A stretch of 35,433 nt of DNA from Methanobrevibacter sp. (GCF_017468685.1 NZ_JAFUHT010000012.1:1-35433); one strand, 5' to 3'; shown: positions 26,049 through 33,799, numbered from the stretch's first letter. The notes: generated from the sequence alone by a model not told the origin. Numbers and translations are program-made.

Positions 26049-26267
26049 TTATAGCAATTTTTTAATTTTTCGATTATATCTATCGGATTCGATTTGGAAT
26101 TTTCTTTGTAATTCTCTTCTTCTTGCATTTCTTTTTGCTTTTTTTAACCTATTTTCTAGGGTGGGCATTTTTTCTAATTCTTTCTGTCTTCTAACTTTTT
26201 TTGCTTCTTCAGGTGTTATTCCAAAAGTAATAGTATTTATTTTTCTTGTTTTTTTATTTATAAACAT
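26049..26267 (-). CDS. Small basic hypothetical protein
   Basis: I do not recognise this 72-residue protein. It is very rich in Lys and Arg, with a run KRNARRRELQRK, and probably forms one long helix after a short N-terminal strand. It has no Cys, no membrane segment and no known motif. The high charge suggests nucleic-acid or ribosome binding, but that is only inference. The ATG follows AAAGGGG at a normal distance, which favours a real gene. It lies 44 bases downstream of the split hydrolase on the same strand and may share its transcript. Confidence 0.6.
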   Translation of the reverse strand: MFINKKTRKINTITFGITPEEAKKVRRQKELEKMPTLENRLKKAKRNARRRELQRKFQIESDRYNRKIKKLL

Positions 26268-26311
26268 ATTTTTTCCCCTTTCTTGTTTAATATTAATTTT
26301 TATAATAATTA

Positions 26312-26848
26312 TTAATATATTTTTTCTGTACCATTTTTTAAGGATAATACAAGGAGTGTAACATTCCCACCAACTGTTTCTCTTTCGGAGGATATGATTT
26401 GTTTTAATCTGGTTATATCTATCAATGTTTTTGACATTTTAATTAATTCCTCTTTTGACATTCCATCTAATTCTTCAGAAATTCTTTTGAAATTATCAAT
26501 TTTTCGATTTTTTAGGGCATCTTCTAATTCATATTTTATAATTGAATTAGTTTTTAGTGAGTTAATTTCATTCGAGATATTTTCATATTGGCTTTTATTC
26601 AATATTTTCGTTTCTTTTATATTTTTTTGCAACTGTTTTAATGCTTTTTCATTATATTCTGCAATACTATCAGATATTTCATATTGTAAATCTTCATCAA
26701 TTCCATTCAAAAATCCTTCAATTACTTGATTTTGAGCGAATATCTTGATTTTACTCCCATTTACATTGATATCTTCATCAATATCTTCAAATATAACTTT
26801 TTCTTTTGTATTTAAAATCATTTCAAATTGAATGTATAATCCTTTCAT
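26312..26848 (-). CDS. C-terminal half of split proteasome-like protein
   Basis: This is the open frame downstream of the shift. Its first ATG (26846-26848) gives 178 residues, but the frame is open back to about 26911 and the upstream residues (SGIVISGIDKKTMKGLY) look like genuine protein. Residues about 30-50 carry KIFAQNQVIEGFLNGID, and the middle is a charged helical region. The end ERETVGG then alternating hydrophobics resembles a final strand. No ribosome binding site of note precedes the ATG, so independent expression is doubtful. It is best read as part of the 26312-27411 gene. Confidence 0.5.
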   Translation of the reverse strand: MKGLYIQFEMILNTKEKVIFEDIDEDINVNGSKIKIFAQNQVIEGFLNGIDEDLQYEISDSIAEYNEKALKQLQKNIKETKILNKSQYENISNEINSLKTNSIIKYELEDALKNRKIDNFKRISEELDGMSKEELIKMSKTLIDITRLKQIISSERETVGGNVTLLVLSLKNGTEKIY

Positions 26849-26895
26849 CGTTTTTTTGTCTATTCCTGATATTACGATTCCACTTCTGTTATCAT

Positions 26896-27411
26896 TTAGA
26901 TTTTCAAAAAAACATATTCTAAATTGTTGTTCAGTAGTTCCAATTCTTTTTTTGTTAAATTATTGGGAAGTATATCTTCAAATGTTAAACTTACATTTTC
27001 AAATTCTTTGATTTTTTGAATTTTTTCTTTTTCTAAGGTAATCTTTTTTAAATTGATATTGTCTAAATCATTTTTTATTTCCAATTTGAATTGTTTTAAT
27101 TCTTCATTAAGGTATTTTTCTATCTTTTGACTTTTTAAACTCTTATTAATAAAATTTAGTAAATCTTTCTTTACTTTTACTACAGTATCTATTTTTTTAA
27201 AGTCAGTTTTTTTCTTATATTCGCTTATAATATTTTCAAGAGGGATATTACAAAATTCAGAATTTCCATAAATCATAATGCTTATTGGAGGATCATTTGA
27301 TAACTCATGTATTTTTTCTATTCCTCCATATATTCTATTTTCTAATGTAACTGCATCATCAGCAGCCAATACAATTAATGTAGCAGTAATAATCAATATT
27401 AAACATGTCAT
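26896..27411 (-). CDS. N-terminal half of split proteasome-like protein
   Basis: This frame gives 171 residues from ATG 27409-27411, which has AAAGGTG nine bases upstream; an in-frame GTG at 27420 is inside that ribosome binding site. The second residue is Thr, which Met-aminopeptidase would expose as a possible N-terminal nucleophile. Residues 3-17 are hydrophobic, so a signal peptide is the main alternative reading. After the hydrolase-like N-terminus comes a Lys-rich helical region. The frame stops 10 codons or fewer after the T7 run with an atypical ending (VFLKI). Confidence 0.55.
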   Translation of the reverse strand: MTCLILIITATLIVLAADDAVTLENRIYGGIEKIHELSNDPPISIMIYGNSEFCNIPLENIISEYKKKTDFKKIDTVVKVKKDLLNFINKSLKSQKIEKYLNEELKQFKLEIKNDLDNINLKKITLEKEKIQKIKEFENVSLTFEDILPNNLTKKELELLNNNLEYVFLKI

Positions 27412-27471
27412 TATTTTCACCTTTCTGATTTGTAGTATTACTATTGTCCTACTTATTAATACTATTATGTG

Positions 27472-27499
27472 AAGTGCGATTTTTCATATAGTCGCACTT
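27472..27499. promoter_or_regulatory. Inverted repeat upstream of ahcY
   Basis: AAGTGCGA (27472-27479) and TCGCACTT (27492-27499) are perfect 8-base arms around 12 A+T-rich bases. G+C content stands out from the surroundings. The ahcY TATA-like TTATATTTAAT (27509-27519) lies ten bases downstream, so this could be an activator or repressor site. It also lies upstream of the split hydrolase. Confidence 0.5.
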
Positions 27500-27569
27500 T
27501 GAAAAAAGTTATATTTAATAACATTCAAGTCCTAAAATTAATTATTACTAAATTTTTAATGATGATATT

Positions 27570-28820
27570 ATGAGTAAAGTTAAAGACATGTCACTTGCAG
27601 GAGAAGGTGTACGTAAGATTGAATGGGTTCAAAAGCACATGCCTGTTTTGGAATCCATTAAAAAAGAATATGAAGAAACTCAACCTTTCAAAGGAATCAC
27701 AATCGGTTCATGTTTGCATTTGGAGCCTAAAACCATTAACTTGGGTTTGACCTTAATGGCCGGTGGTGCTGAAGTAGCAATGACCGGATGCAACCCTTTA
27801 TCCACTCATGACGATGCAGTGGCCGGAGCTGCAGATTTAGGTTTAAACGTTTACGGTTGGAGAGAACAGGATGATGAAGAGTACTATCAAACCATTAACA
27901 TGGTGCTTGACCACAAGCCTGATATAATCATCGATGACGGAGCAGACATGATTATGGTACTTCACAATGAAAGAAAAGAATTATTGAGCCATATCAAAGG
28001 AGCATGTGAGGAAACCACAACCGGTGTGCACAGATTGCAGGCAATGCATGCTGACGGCGCATTGAAATTTCCAGTAATCGCTGTAAATGACGCTTATACC
28101 AAATACCTGTTTGACAACCGTTACGGAACCGGTCAATCAAGTTTCGATGCAATAATGGGAACAACAAATATGGTAATTGCAGGTAAGACTGTTGTTGTAT
28201 GCGGATACGGCTGGTGCGGTCGTGGACTTGCACTCAGGGCAGCAGGTCTCGGTGCTGATGTAATCGTAACTGAAGTTGACCCAATCAGGGCACTTGAAGC
28301 AAGAATGGACGGATACCGTGTAATGACCATTCGTGAAGCTGTAAAACAGGCAGATTTAATCATCACTGTAACCGGTAATGCAGATATTATCTCAGGTGAT
28401 GATTTTAAGTACATGAAAGACGGTTGTATGCTTGCAAACTCAGGACACTTCAATGTGGAAATCAACAGGCCTGATCTTGAAGCGATATCCACTGGTGTTA
28501 AAGAGGTTCGTGAAAGTATTGAAGAGTTCACTACAAAAGACGGACGTAAGATTTACCTTTTAGCTGACGGAAGATTGGTTAACTTATCCGCTGCACGTGG
28601 ACAGGGACATCCTGCTGAAATTATGGACATGAGTTTTGCAGTTCAGGCATTATCTGCCAAACACATTCTTGAAAACGATTTGCCGGTTGGCGTGACCAAG
28701 GCACCTGATGAAATCGACTACACTGTAGCTAGCATGAAACTGGATGCTATGGGTATTGAAATCGACTCATTGACTGATAAGCAAAAAGCTTACATGGCAA
28801 ACTGGCAAGAAGGAACATAA
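27570..28820 (+). CDS. ahcY: S-adenosyl/S-inosyl-homocysteine hydrolase
   Basis: This 416-residue SAH-hydrolase-family enzyme recycles the product of SAM-dependent methylation to homocysteine. In methanococci the homolog MJ1388 prefers S-inosylhomocysteine after deamination of SAH, so the substrate here may be SIH. Motifs are TGCNPLSTHDDAVAGA, DDGADMI, EETTTGVHRL, the catalytic Lys/Asp region PVIAVNDAYTKYLFDNRYGTG, NAD-binding VVVCGYGWCGRGLALRA, and NSGHFNVEI. The C-terminus lacks the K-x-x-H-Y-R-Y motif of eukaryotic enzymes, as in the archaeal form. The following gene begins 22 bases later after a T-rich gap. Confidence 0.94.
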   Translation: MSKVKDMSLAGEGVRKIEWVQKHMPVLESIKKEYEETQPFKGITIGSCLHLEPKTINLGLTLMAGGAEVAMTGCNPLSTHDDAVAGAADLGLNVYGWREQDDEEYYQTINMVLDHKPDIIIDDGADMIMVLHNERKELLSHIKGACEETTTGVHRLQAMHADGALKFPVIAVNDAYTKYLFDNRYGTGQSSFDAIMGTTNMVIAGKTVVVCGYGWCGRGLALRAAGLGADVIVTEVDPIRALEARMDGYRVMTIREAVKQADLIITVTGNADIISGDDFKYMKDGCMLANSGHFNVEINRPDLEAISTGVKEVRESIEEFTTKDGRKIYLLADGRLVNLSAARGQGHPAEIMDMSFAVQALSAKHILENDLPVGVTKAPDEIDYTVASMKLDAMGIEIDSLTDKQKAYMANWQEGT

Positions 28821-28842
28821 ATTCCTTCTATCTTATTTTTTT

Positions 28843-29493
28843 ATGTCCTATTTCAGATACATTGACAACGGAGATGGACCAACCAAGCTGTTCATTGGTG
28901 GAGTCCATGGAAACGAGGGAGTGACTTCCCTTAAGTTCATCAAAAGAATCAATGAAAACGATCTGTCCTCCGGTCAATTCTATTTTTACAATTTTGATAA
29001 AACACCATATATTTCAACAATCAAAAAAGAGTACTATGAATCTGAAATCGGTTTGAAGATTCTTGATTTGATAAAATACTTTGAACCTGACTTCTACACA
29101 GAACTTCACTGCTACAACCTAAAAAATTATGAAAAGCTAACTTCAATGGAAAGATACAGGCAAACTGGAATTCCTCCATTGATAAAACTTGGAAATCATG
29201 TGCTTGTCTCTTCGGTTTCACCTCTGATTCGCATGACCTACTTTTCAACTGATACAGTATGCAAAACACTCGAGTTTCCCTGCATTGAAAAGTTAACTCC
29301 TGAAATCATTGAGAAGTATAACTTTGACAAGTCCAAGGCTTGCAGAACCTATGAGGATTTATTGAAACTGATTTTAATCTCACCGTCACGTGAATATTTT
29401 GAAAATGAAATGATGAAACATCATCAAGATCAGGTATTCCTCGCCATGAAATATGCAAAAAAAGTTTTCGGCGAAGATTTTCCACCTTATTGA
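28843..29493 (+). CDS. DUF2119 protein, predicted zinc carboxypeptidase-like
   Basis: This 216-residue protein matches the methanogen DUF2119 pattern as I remember it. The sequence suggests a zinc-peptidase or deacylase of the M14/succinylglutamate-desuccinylase type. GGVHGNEG supplies H22-x-x-E25, YTELHCYN supplies H89, and CKTLEFPC may hold the general-base Glu. No enzymatic role is known to me. There is no Shine-Dalgarno sequence before ATG 28843; the upstream bases are CTTATTTTTTT, unusual in a window where most genes have one. It is downstream of ahcY and followed three bases after its stop by a hairpin. Confidence 0.75.
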   Translation: MSYFRYIDNGDGPTKLFIGGVHGNEGVTSLKFIKRINENDLSSGQFYFYNFDKTPYISTIKKEYYESEIGLKILDLIKYFEPDFYTELHCYNLKNYEKLTSMERYRQTGIPPLIKLGNHVLVSSVSPLIRMTYFSTDTVCKTLEFPCIEKLTPEIIEKYNFDKSKACRTYEDLLKLILISPSREYFENEMMKHHQDQVFLAMKYAKKVFGEDFPPY

Positions 29494-29495
29494 TA

Positions 29496-29534
29496 TTGAT
29501 GGTTTCCGGGTTTGTGGTGGTGAGAAACCATCAA
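29496..29534 (+). repeat. Hairpin 1 with TGTGGTGGT loop
   Basis: TTGATGGTTTC (29496-29506) and GAAACCATCAA (29524-29534) form an 11-base perfect stem around a 17-base loop that contains TTGTGGTGGT. It begins just after the DUF2119 stop codon. CACCAT follows at 29535-29540 and could pair with the loop. Confidence 0.6.
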
Positions 29535-29540
29535 CACCAT

Positions 29541-29675
29541 GGATTTCATAGAATATATTGAATATTTAAATAGATTTTCACCATCCCCTTGATAGTGTCT
29601 ATTTTTAAAGTGTTTTCAATGTAATCTGGGGTGTGTGGTGGTAGATTACATTTTTATAGACAATATTTGAAATCC
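29541..29675 (+). ncRNA. Nested inverted repeats, candidate structured RNA
   Basis: Three inverted repeats are nested. The outer pair is GGATTTCA (29541-29548) with TGAAATCC (29668-29675). The middle pair is TGTCTAT (29596-29602) with ATAGACA (29656-29662). The inner pair is AATGTAATCT (29618-29627) with AGATTACATT (29643-29652) around the loop GGGGTGTGTGGTGGT. CACCATCCCC at 29579-29588 is complementary to the two ends of this loop. The loop shares TGTGGTGGT with hairpin 1 although the stems differ. Strand and transcription are unproven. Confidence 0.45.
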
Positions 29676-29776
29676 AATTAATAGTCTTTTTTAACTAGTA
29701 TTTAAAAGCATTGCAGAATCCTTTGTTATAAAATTGTTTAAATATTATGATTAACAATATTCAATTAGGTGATATG

Positions 29777-30400
29777 ATGACAAGATTTTGTAAAAATTGC
29801 GGAGCTGAATTGGAAGAAGGCTCTATTTTTTGTAATGAATGTGGAACAAAAGCAGGGGAAGTTTCTCCAAGAAAAAACATCAGTTTAGATAATGATCCGT
29901 TCAAATCCTATAAAATTAACATGATTAATGGTGAAAATATCATTAGAAGCTCTCAAATTCATATAGGGTGTTTATATTTACCGTCAATTTTAACAGTTTT
30001 AGGATTTATTCTAATTTTCATTATTGGAATACCTATGTTTCCTATTTTAATTGTAGGTTTGATATGGCTATTAATTAGATTTATAGGATATTCTAATAAT
30101 GACTTAATCCTTACAAACAAAAGAGTATTCGGTAAATGCGGACTCATTTCAACTGTACAAATGCAGTCTCCATTGAATAAAATAGATTCAGTTTCTCATA
30201 GTAACGGTCTTTTCGGTAAACTGATCGGTTACGGAACTGTTGAAATAGCAACCACCTCTTCAAAGTTCAAGTTCAGATTTATTCGTGAAGGACAATCATT
30301 CTACAATGACATCTTCAATCAGCTTGAAGCCTCTGAGGTAGAAAACAGAAACAAAAATGCCCAAGCTATTGTTGATGCAATGGCTGAAAAATTAAGTTAA
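29777..30400 (+). CDS. Zinc-ribbon membrane protein with bPH2-like domain
   Basis: From ATG 29777 the protein has 207 residues. Residues 1-24 form a zinc ribbon (FCKNCGAELEEGSIFCNECGT). Two adjacent membrane segments follow at about residues 60-105 (LYLPSILTVLGFILIFIIG, FPILIVGLIWLLIRFIG). The cytoplasmic part (NDLILTNKRVFGKCGLISTVQMQSPLNKIDSV and FGKLIGYGTVEI, shown in part) is typical of bacterial PH-like (YdbS/DUF304) domains. Function is unknown. The start is chosen because AGGTGA stands four bases upstream, the spacing seen at fwdA; ATG 29774 and 29747 are alternatives. Its end overlaps fen by four bases on the opposite strand. Confidence 0.75.
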   Translation: MTRFCKNCGAELEEGSIFCNECGTKAGEVSPRKNISLDNDPFKSYKINMINGENIIRSSQIHIGCLYLPSILTVLGFILIFIIGIPMFPILIVGLIWLLIRFIGYSNNDLILTNKRVFGKCGLISTVQMQSPLNKIDSVSHSNGLFGKLIGYGTVEIATTSSKFKFRFIREGQSFYNDIFNQLEASEVENRNKNAQAIVDAMAEKLS

Positions 30401-31380
30401 AACCATGCATCGAGGCTGCCTTGGGATGAACTTAAGTTTTTAAGTTTTGCTGAGGCTTTAGCCACACGGTCTTCGGAAAAGCCATGCTGGTAGCATAAAA
30501 ATTCAATTATTTTATCGGCTTTAGGTTTTTCCCATTTTATTTTATAGTCAGTATTGACATTATGCTTCAGAAATATGTCACGAACCTCTTCGAGGTCATG
30601 AGTTGACTGACTTTGAAGTTCAGCTATTTTTTCTTCTAATTTACCGTTATGTGCTAATTTAAGTGCAGTTTTAGCACCGATTCCTTTAAGGCCTTCACAA
30701 AAATCGGTTCCAATTAAAATTCCCATGTCAACCAGCTGTTCACGGCTAACGTTCAGCTGTCTTAAGACCTTATCCAGCTGGTAATATTCAAGGTTTCCAA
30801 GGTTTGATGATACTGCAAGGTTTCTTACAACTCTTTTTGCTCCAAAAAGCAGACAGTCATAATCTTGTGATGCAACGGCATATGCGTCACCGTTTGCTAC
30901 AAGATAAGCTGCCTGAGCTTCACCTTCACCTTTGGCTTCAACATAAGGTATTCCCATATATGTCAATAGTTTTTTTGATGATTCAATGATTTCAGGGGAT
31001 AGTTTTGATGATCTTATGGCAAATTTACGGGCCTTTTCGGTGTCGCCTTTCCTGAGTGCTTCCTTAAAAATCTGTTCGGCTTCATCTCTAACTTCCCGTC
31101 TTTTGGCCTGTGTTTCACTTTTAAGTTCAGGTGCTTTCCCGTCAAAGATATATATTGGTTTTATGCCTTTTTCAACCATTGATGAGTTTCTGTACAGTAT
31201 TCCACTCAGGTGTGAAGTGATATTTCCGTTTTCATCACTCAATGGTCTTCCGTCTCTCTGTCTGATTGTGGATAGGAACTGATAAAGTGTATTGAATGCA
31301 TCAATTGACACTACTCTTCCTTCCAAATCCTTAAAGCTTATTGTTTCCGGTTCTACTATATCCTTAAGTTTTACACCCAT
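30397..31380 (-). CDS. fen: Flap endonuclease FEN-1
   Basis: FEN-1 removes 5' flaps during Okazaki-fragment maturation and repair, acting with the PCNA clamp. The 327 residues are normal for archaea. Metal-binding acids are in VSIDAFN, YIFDGKAP, EAKGEGEAQAAYL, ASQDYDCLLFG and LIGTDFCEG. The C-terminal QGSLDAWF is a canonical PCNA-interacting motif. The ATG follows AAGGTG. It is the last gene of an operon with coenzyme B and DUF98 genes, ten bases after the previous stop; co-transcription with metabolic genes is a curiosity rather than evidence of linked function. Confidence 0.96.
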   Translation of the reverse strand: MGVKLKDIVEPETISFKDLEGRVVSIDAFNTLYQFLSTIRQRDGRPLSDENGNITSHLSGILYRNSSMVEKGIKPIYIFDGKAPELKSETQAKRREVRDEAEQIFKEALRKGDTEKARKFAIRSSKLSPEIIESSKKLLTYMGIPYVEAKGEGEAQAAYLVANGDAYAVASQDYDCLLFGAKRVVRNLAVSSNLGNLEYYQLDKVLRQLNVSREQLVDMGILIGTDFCEGLKGIGAKTALKLAHNGKLEEKIAELQSQSTHDLEEVRDIFLKHNVNTDYKIKWEKPKADKIIEFLCYQHGFSEDRVAKASAKLKNLSSSQGSLDAWF

Positions 31381-31389
31381 TTTAACACC

Positions 31390-31956
31390 TTAGATTTCTT
31401 TTGAAAAGTAACTGATAGGGAATGATTCTTTTGTCCACATCACAATTTCATCATTTTCAATCACAACGTAATCACGGGATACGAAATCTTCTGAAGTATG
31501 AAAAAGTTCTTTTAGTGTTGCGGACGGCTTTTCAATGTATACATCATTGATTTCACGTCTGCTTTCAATTTTATATTTTTTAATAATTTTGCCTATCGGC
31601 AGTTTGCCCTCTACAATGTCTGCATGAGCTTCTTTTTTGCATCTTGACAATGGGATGTATGACAGTGCATAAATCATTGGCCTTCCTCTTCCATGAATCA
31701 GGACTTCCCTGATGTGAATCTCATCATCTTTGCCGACATTTAAAAGTTCTGACTTTTCACCGCCAGCTTTTTCAAAGCTTTGTTTGATGGTGAAGATACT
31801 TACGGTACCGTATAGCACGTCAAGTATTGCTGTGATTGACCCTTCAATGGATAATAGCACTTTCTGTGTATTTGAAAATTTTATATCGTATTCCTGTTCT
31901 ATTTCTCTTATTCTGTCATGTAATTCGTTTTTAACTATACTTCCTTTATTAATCAT
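31390..31956 (-). CDS. DUF98 chorismate-lyase-like protein, copy 2
   Basis: This 188-residue protein belongs to the DUF98 (Rv2949c-like) family, related in fold to chorismate-pyruvate lyase. Family signs are FSNTQKVLLSIEGSITAILDVLYG near residues 27-50, IREVLIHG, MIYALSYIPLSRC, GKLPIGKIIKKYKIESRREI and YVVIENDEIVMW. Rv2949c makes 4-hydroxybenzoate from chorismate; whether methanogen members do so is not known to me. About half the positions match its neighbour at 31964, so the pair is a tandem duplication. AGTGAT precedes the ATG, and it begins seven bases after the neighbour's stop. Confidence 0.85.
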   Translation of the reverse strand: MINKGSIVKNELHDRIREIEQEYDIKFSNTQKVLLSIEGSITAILDVLYGTVSIFTIKQSFEKAGGEKSELLNVGKDDEIHIREVLIHGRGRPMIYALSYIPLSRCKKEAHADIVEGKLPIGKIIKKYKIESRREINDVYIEKPSATLKELFHTSEDFVSRDYVVIENDEIVMWTKESFPISYFSKEI

Positions 31957-31963
31957 TGTATCA

Positions 31964-32527
31964 CTATATTTCAGTAAAGTAACTTACTGGAAACATTTCT
32001 TTAATCCACATTAAAATTTCATCGTCGTTGATTATTACATAGTCACGTGCCAGGAAATCCTCATCTGTTTTAAACAGTTCTTTTAGTTTGGCATCTGGCT
32101 TTTCAATGAATATGTTGTTGACTTCCCTTCTTGATTCGATTTTATAGTTTTTAAGGATTCTTCCGATTGGTATGTCTGCTCTTAGCAAATCAGCACAGAT
32201 TTCTTCACTGCATCTTCCTAATGGAACGTGTGATATTGCATATATCAGAGGCTTTCCTGCCTTATGCATTATGACTTCCCTAAAATTAATCTCATCGCCT
32301 TCGCTGACATTGACCAGTTTTGCATGTTCGCTATCTGCGATTCCAAAGTGCTGGTCGAGGGTGAAAAGGTTAATCTTGCCGTATAGCACATCAAGAATTG
32401 CGGTGATTGATCCGTCTGTTGTTAAAAGAATCTTCTGGGTGTTGGAAAATTTCTGACCGTAATCCTTTTCCAAGTCATCCATCTTTTCAATCAGTCGTTT
32501 GTTTGCTTCGTTTTTGTCCTGTGTCAT
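31964..32527 (-). CDS. DUF98 chorismate-lyase-like protein, copy 1
   Basis: This is the tandem paralog of the gene at 31390, with 187 residues from ATG 32525-32527. The same family positions are visible: FSNTQKILLTTDGSITAILDVLYG, FREVIMHKAG, LIYAISHVPLGRC, ADIPIGRILKNYKIESRREVN and YVIINDDEILMW. The conserved Arg-Glu pairs probably belong to the chorismate-type acid-binding site. An in-frame GTG at 32536 is part of the ribosome binding region (AGTGATTAAA), so the ATG was chosen. It starts nine bases after the homoaconitase stop. Retention of both copies suggests divided function or heterodimer formation. Confidence 0.85.
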   Translation of the reverse strand: MTQDKNEANKRLIEKMDDLEKDYGQKFSNTQKILLTTDGSITAILDVLYGKINLFTLDQHFGIADSEHAKLVNVSEGDEINFREVIMHKAGKPLIYAISHVPLGRCSEEICADLLRADIPIGRILKNYKIESRREVNNIFIEKPDAKLKELFKTDEDFLARDYVIINDDEILMWIKEMFPVSYFTEI

Positions 32528-32536
32528 TTTAATCAC

Positions 32537-33790
32537 TTACAAATCTTTTGGATTGGTAATAACTCCAGTAATTGCTGATGCAGCAACCACTTTTGAATTT
32601 GATAAGTATACTGATGATTTAGGATCTCCCATTCTTCCTTTAAAGTTTCTGTTGGTTGTGGAAATGCATGATTCGCCTTCACTCAACACTCCCATATGTC
32701 CTCCAAGACAAGGTCCGCAACCCGGATTGCAGATAATTGCTCCTGCGTCAATGAAAGTGTCGATGTAGCCCAGATGAATTGCCTGCTGGTAGATTTCCCT
32801 TGAAGCCGGAAGAATCAAAAGGCGAATGCTGTCGTCAATTTTATTGTTTTCTAATATTTCAGCAGCATCCTTTAAGTCTGAAAGTCTTCCGTTGGTACAT
32901 GATCCAATCAGGCACTGGTCAATTGAGGTTCCCTCAATTTTTGAAATCCCTTCAACGTTGTCAACATCATTCGGACATGCAATTTGAGGCTCCAAATCTG
33001 CAATGTCAAAGTTCAGTTCCTTTTCATAAACTGCATCATCATCTGATCTGACAATGTTCAGTTCAGATTCCCTTTTACCGGTTCTTTTGCAGATGTAATC
33101 AATAACTTCCCTGTTGGGTTCCATTATACCGTTTTTAGCACCCATTTCAATAGCCATATTGCACATGGTAGCTCTTCCTTCAACACCCATGTTTTCAATT
33201 GTTTCGCCTGTAAATTCAGCGGTTTTATATGTTGCTCCGGCTATTCCGATACTTCCGATAATGTTGAGGATAATGTCTTTAGGTGCAATGTATTCATTTA
33301 ATTCACCGGTAACATTCATTTTGATTGCGCTTGGAACCATGAACCATGTTTTTCCGGTTGCCCAAACCATTGCAAGGTCTGTTGCACCCATACCGGTTGA
33401 AAAAGCACCAAATGCACCGTAGGTGCATGTATGTGAATCTGCTCCAACAATGACTTTGCCCGGTTCAACAAGTCCCATTTCAGGAACGACCTGATGGCAG
33501 ATTCCTTCTCCATGAATATAATTTTTTGTGATATTTTGCTTGTTTATAAAGTCACGGCAAACCTTCTGGAACTCGGCTGATCCTATTGTGTTTGCAGGGA
33601 CATTGTGATCAAATATAATTGCGATTTTTTCAGGGTCCCATACCTTGTCTGTTATCTTTTCAAAGGTCTTGATTGCAGGAGGGCTTGTTCCGTCATGTGA
33701 CATTGCAAGGTCAACCGGGATTTCAATTATCTCTCCTGGAGTCACTTCATGACCTGCCTTTGCTGAGAGGATTTTTTCAGTAATATTCAT
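32537..33790 (-). CDS. hacA: Homoaconitase/isopropylmalate isomerase large subunit
   Basis: The 417-residue aconitase-family large subunit shows HDGTSPPAIKTFEKI, VGADSHTCTYGAFGAFSTGMGATDLA, LIGSCTNGR and CNPGCGPCLGGHMGVL. The three Cys that hold the [4Fe-4S] cluster lie in the last two motifs. Methanogens have two such proteins: LeuC for leucine, and AksD/HacA for chain extension toward 7-mercaptoheptanoate of coenzyme B. The two large subunits are hard to separate by eye; the adjacent aksA favours HacA. The small subunit, which sets specificity, is not in the window. AGGATG precedes the ATG, nine bases after aksA. Confidence 0.9.
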   Translation of the reverse strand: MNITEKILSAKAGHEVTPGEIIEIPVDLAMSHDGTSPPAIKTFEKITDKVWDPEKIAIIFDHNVPANTIGSAEFQKVCRDFINKQNITKNYIHGEGICHQVVPEMGLVEPGKVIVGADSHTCTYGAFGAFSTGMGATDLAMVWATGKTWFMVPSAIKMNVTGELNEYIAPKDIILNIIGSIGIAGATYKTAEFTGETIENMGVEGRATMCNMAIEMGAKNGIMEPNREVIDYICKRTGKRESELNIVRSDDDAVYEKELNFDIADLEPQIACPNDVDNVEGISKIEGTSIDQCLIGSCTNGRLSDLKDAAEILENNKIDDSIRLLILPASREIYQQAIHLGYIDTFIDAGAIICNPGCGPCLGGHMGVLSEGESCISTTNRNFKGRMGDPKSSVYLSNSKVVAASAITGVITNPKDL

Positions 33791-33799
33791 AATAACATC

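Larger units (their letters stand above)
26312..27411 (-). pseudogene. Proteasome-like Ntn hydrolase split by a one-base shift
   Basis: Two open frames, 27411-26896 and 26911-26312, read as one protein of about 366 residues if one T is added to the T7 run at 26906-26912 on the minus strand. The N-terminal part begins Met-Thr. By eye its first 22 residues after Met line up without gaps with HslV: Thr1, Asp17 (in AADDAVTL) and then a Lys at 32, one short of the catalytic Lys33. A stretch SIMIYGNSEFCNIPLENII follows. The C-terminal part has FAQNQVIEGFLNGID and ends near TVGG. As I remember, both halves occur in one uncharacterised bacterial/archaeal proteasome-like family. It may be decayed, a sequencing error, or rescued by -1 frameshifting at T-TTT-TTG. 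Confidence 0.65.

Noticed and set aside
26049-27411. Genomic island integrated at tRNA-Met
   Set aside because: The unusual genes lie on the 5' side of the tRNA, no integrase is present and no duplicated tRNA 3' end was found. Integrative elements normally use the 3' end.
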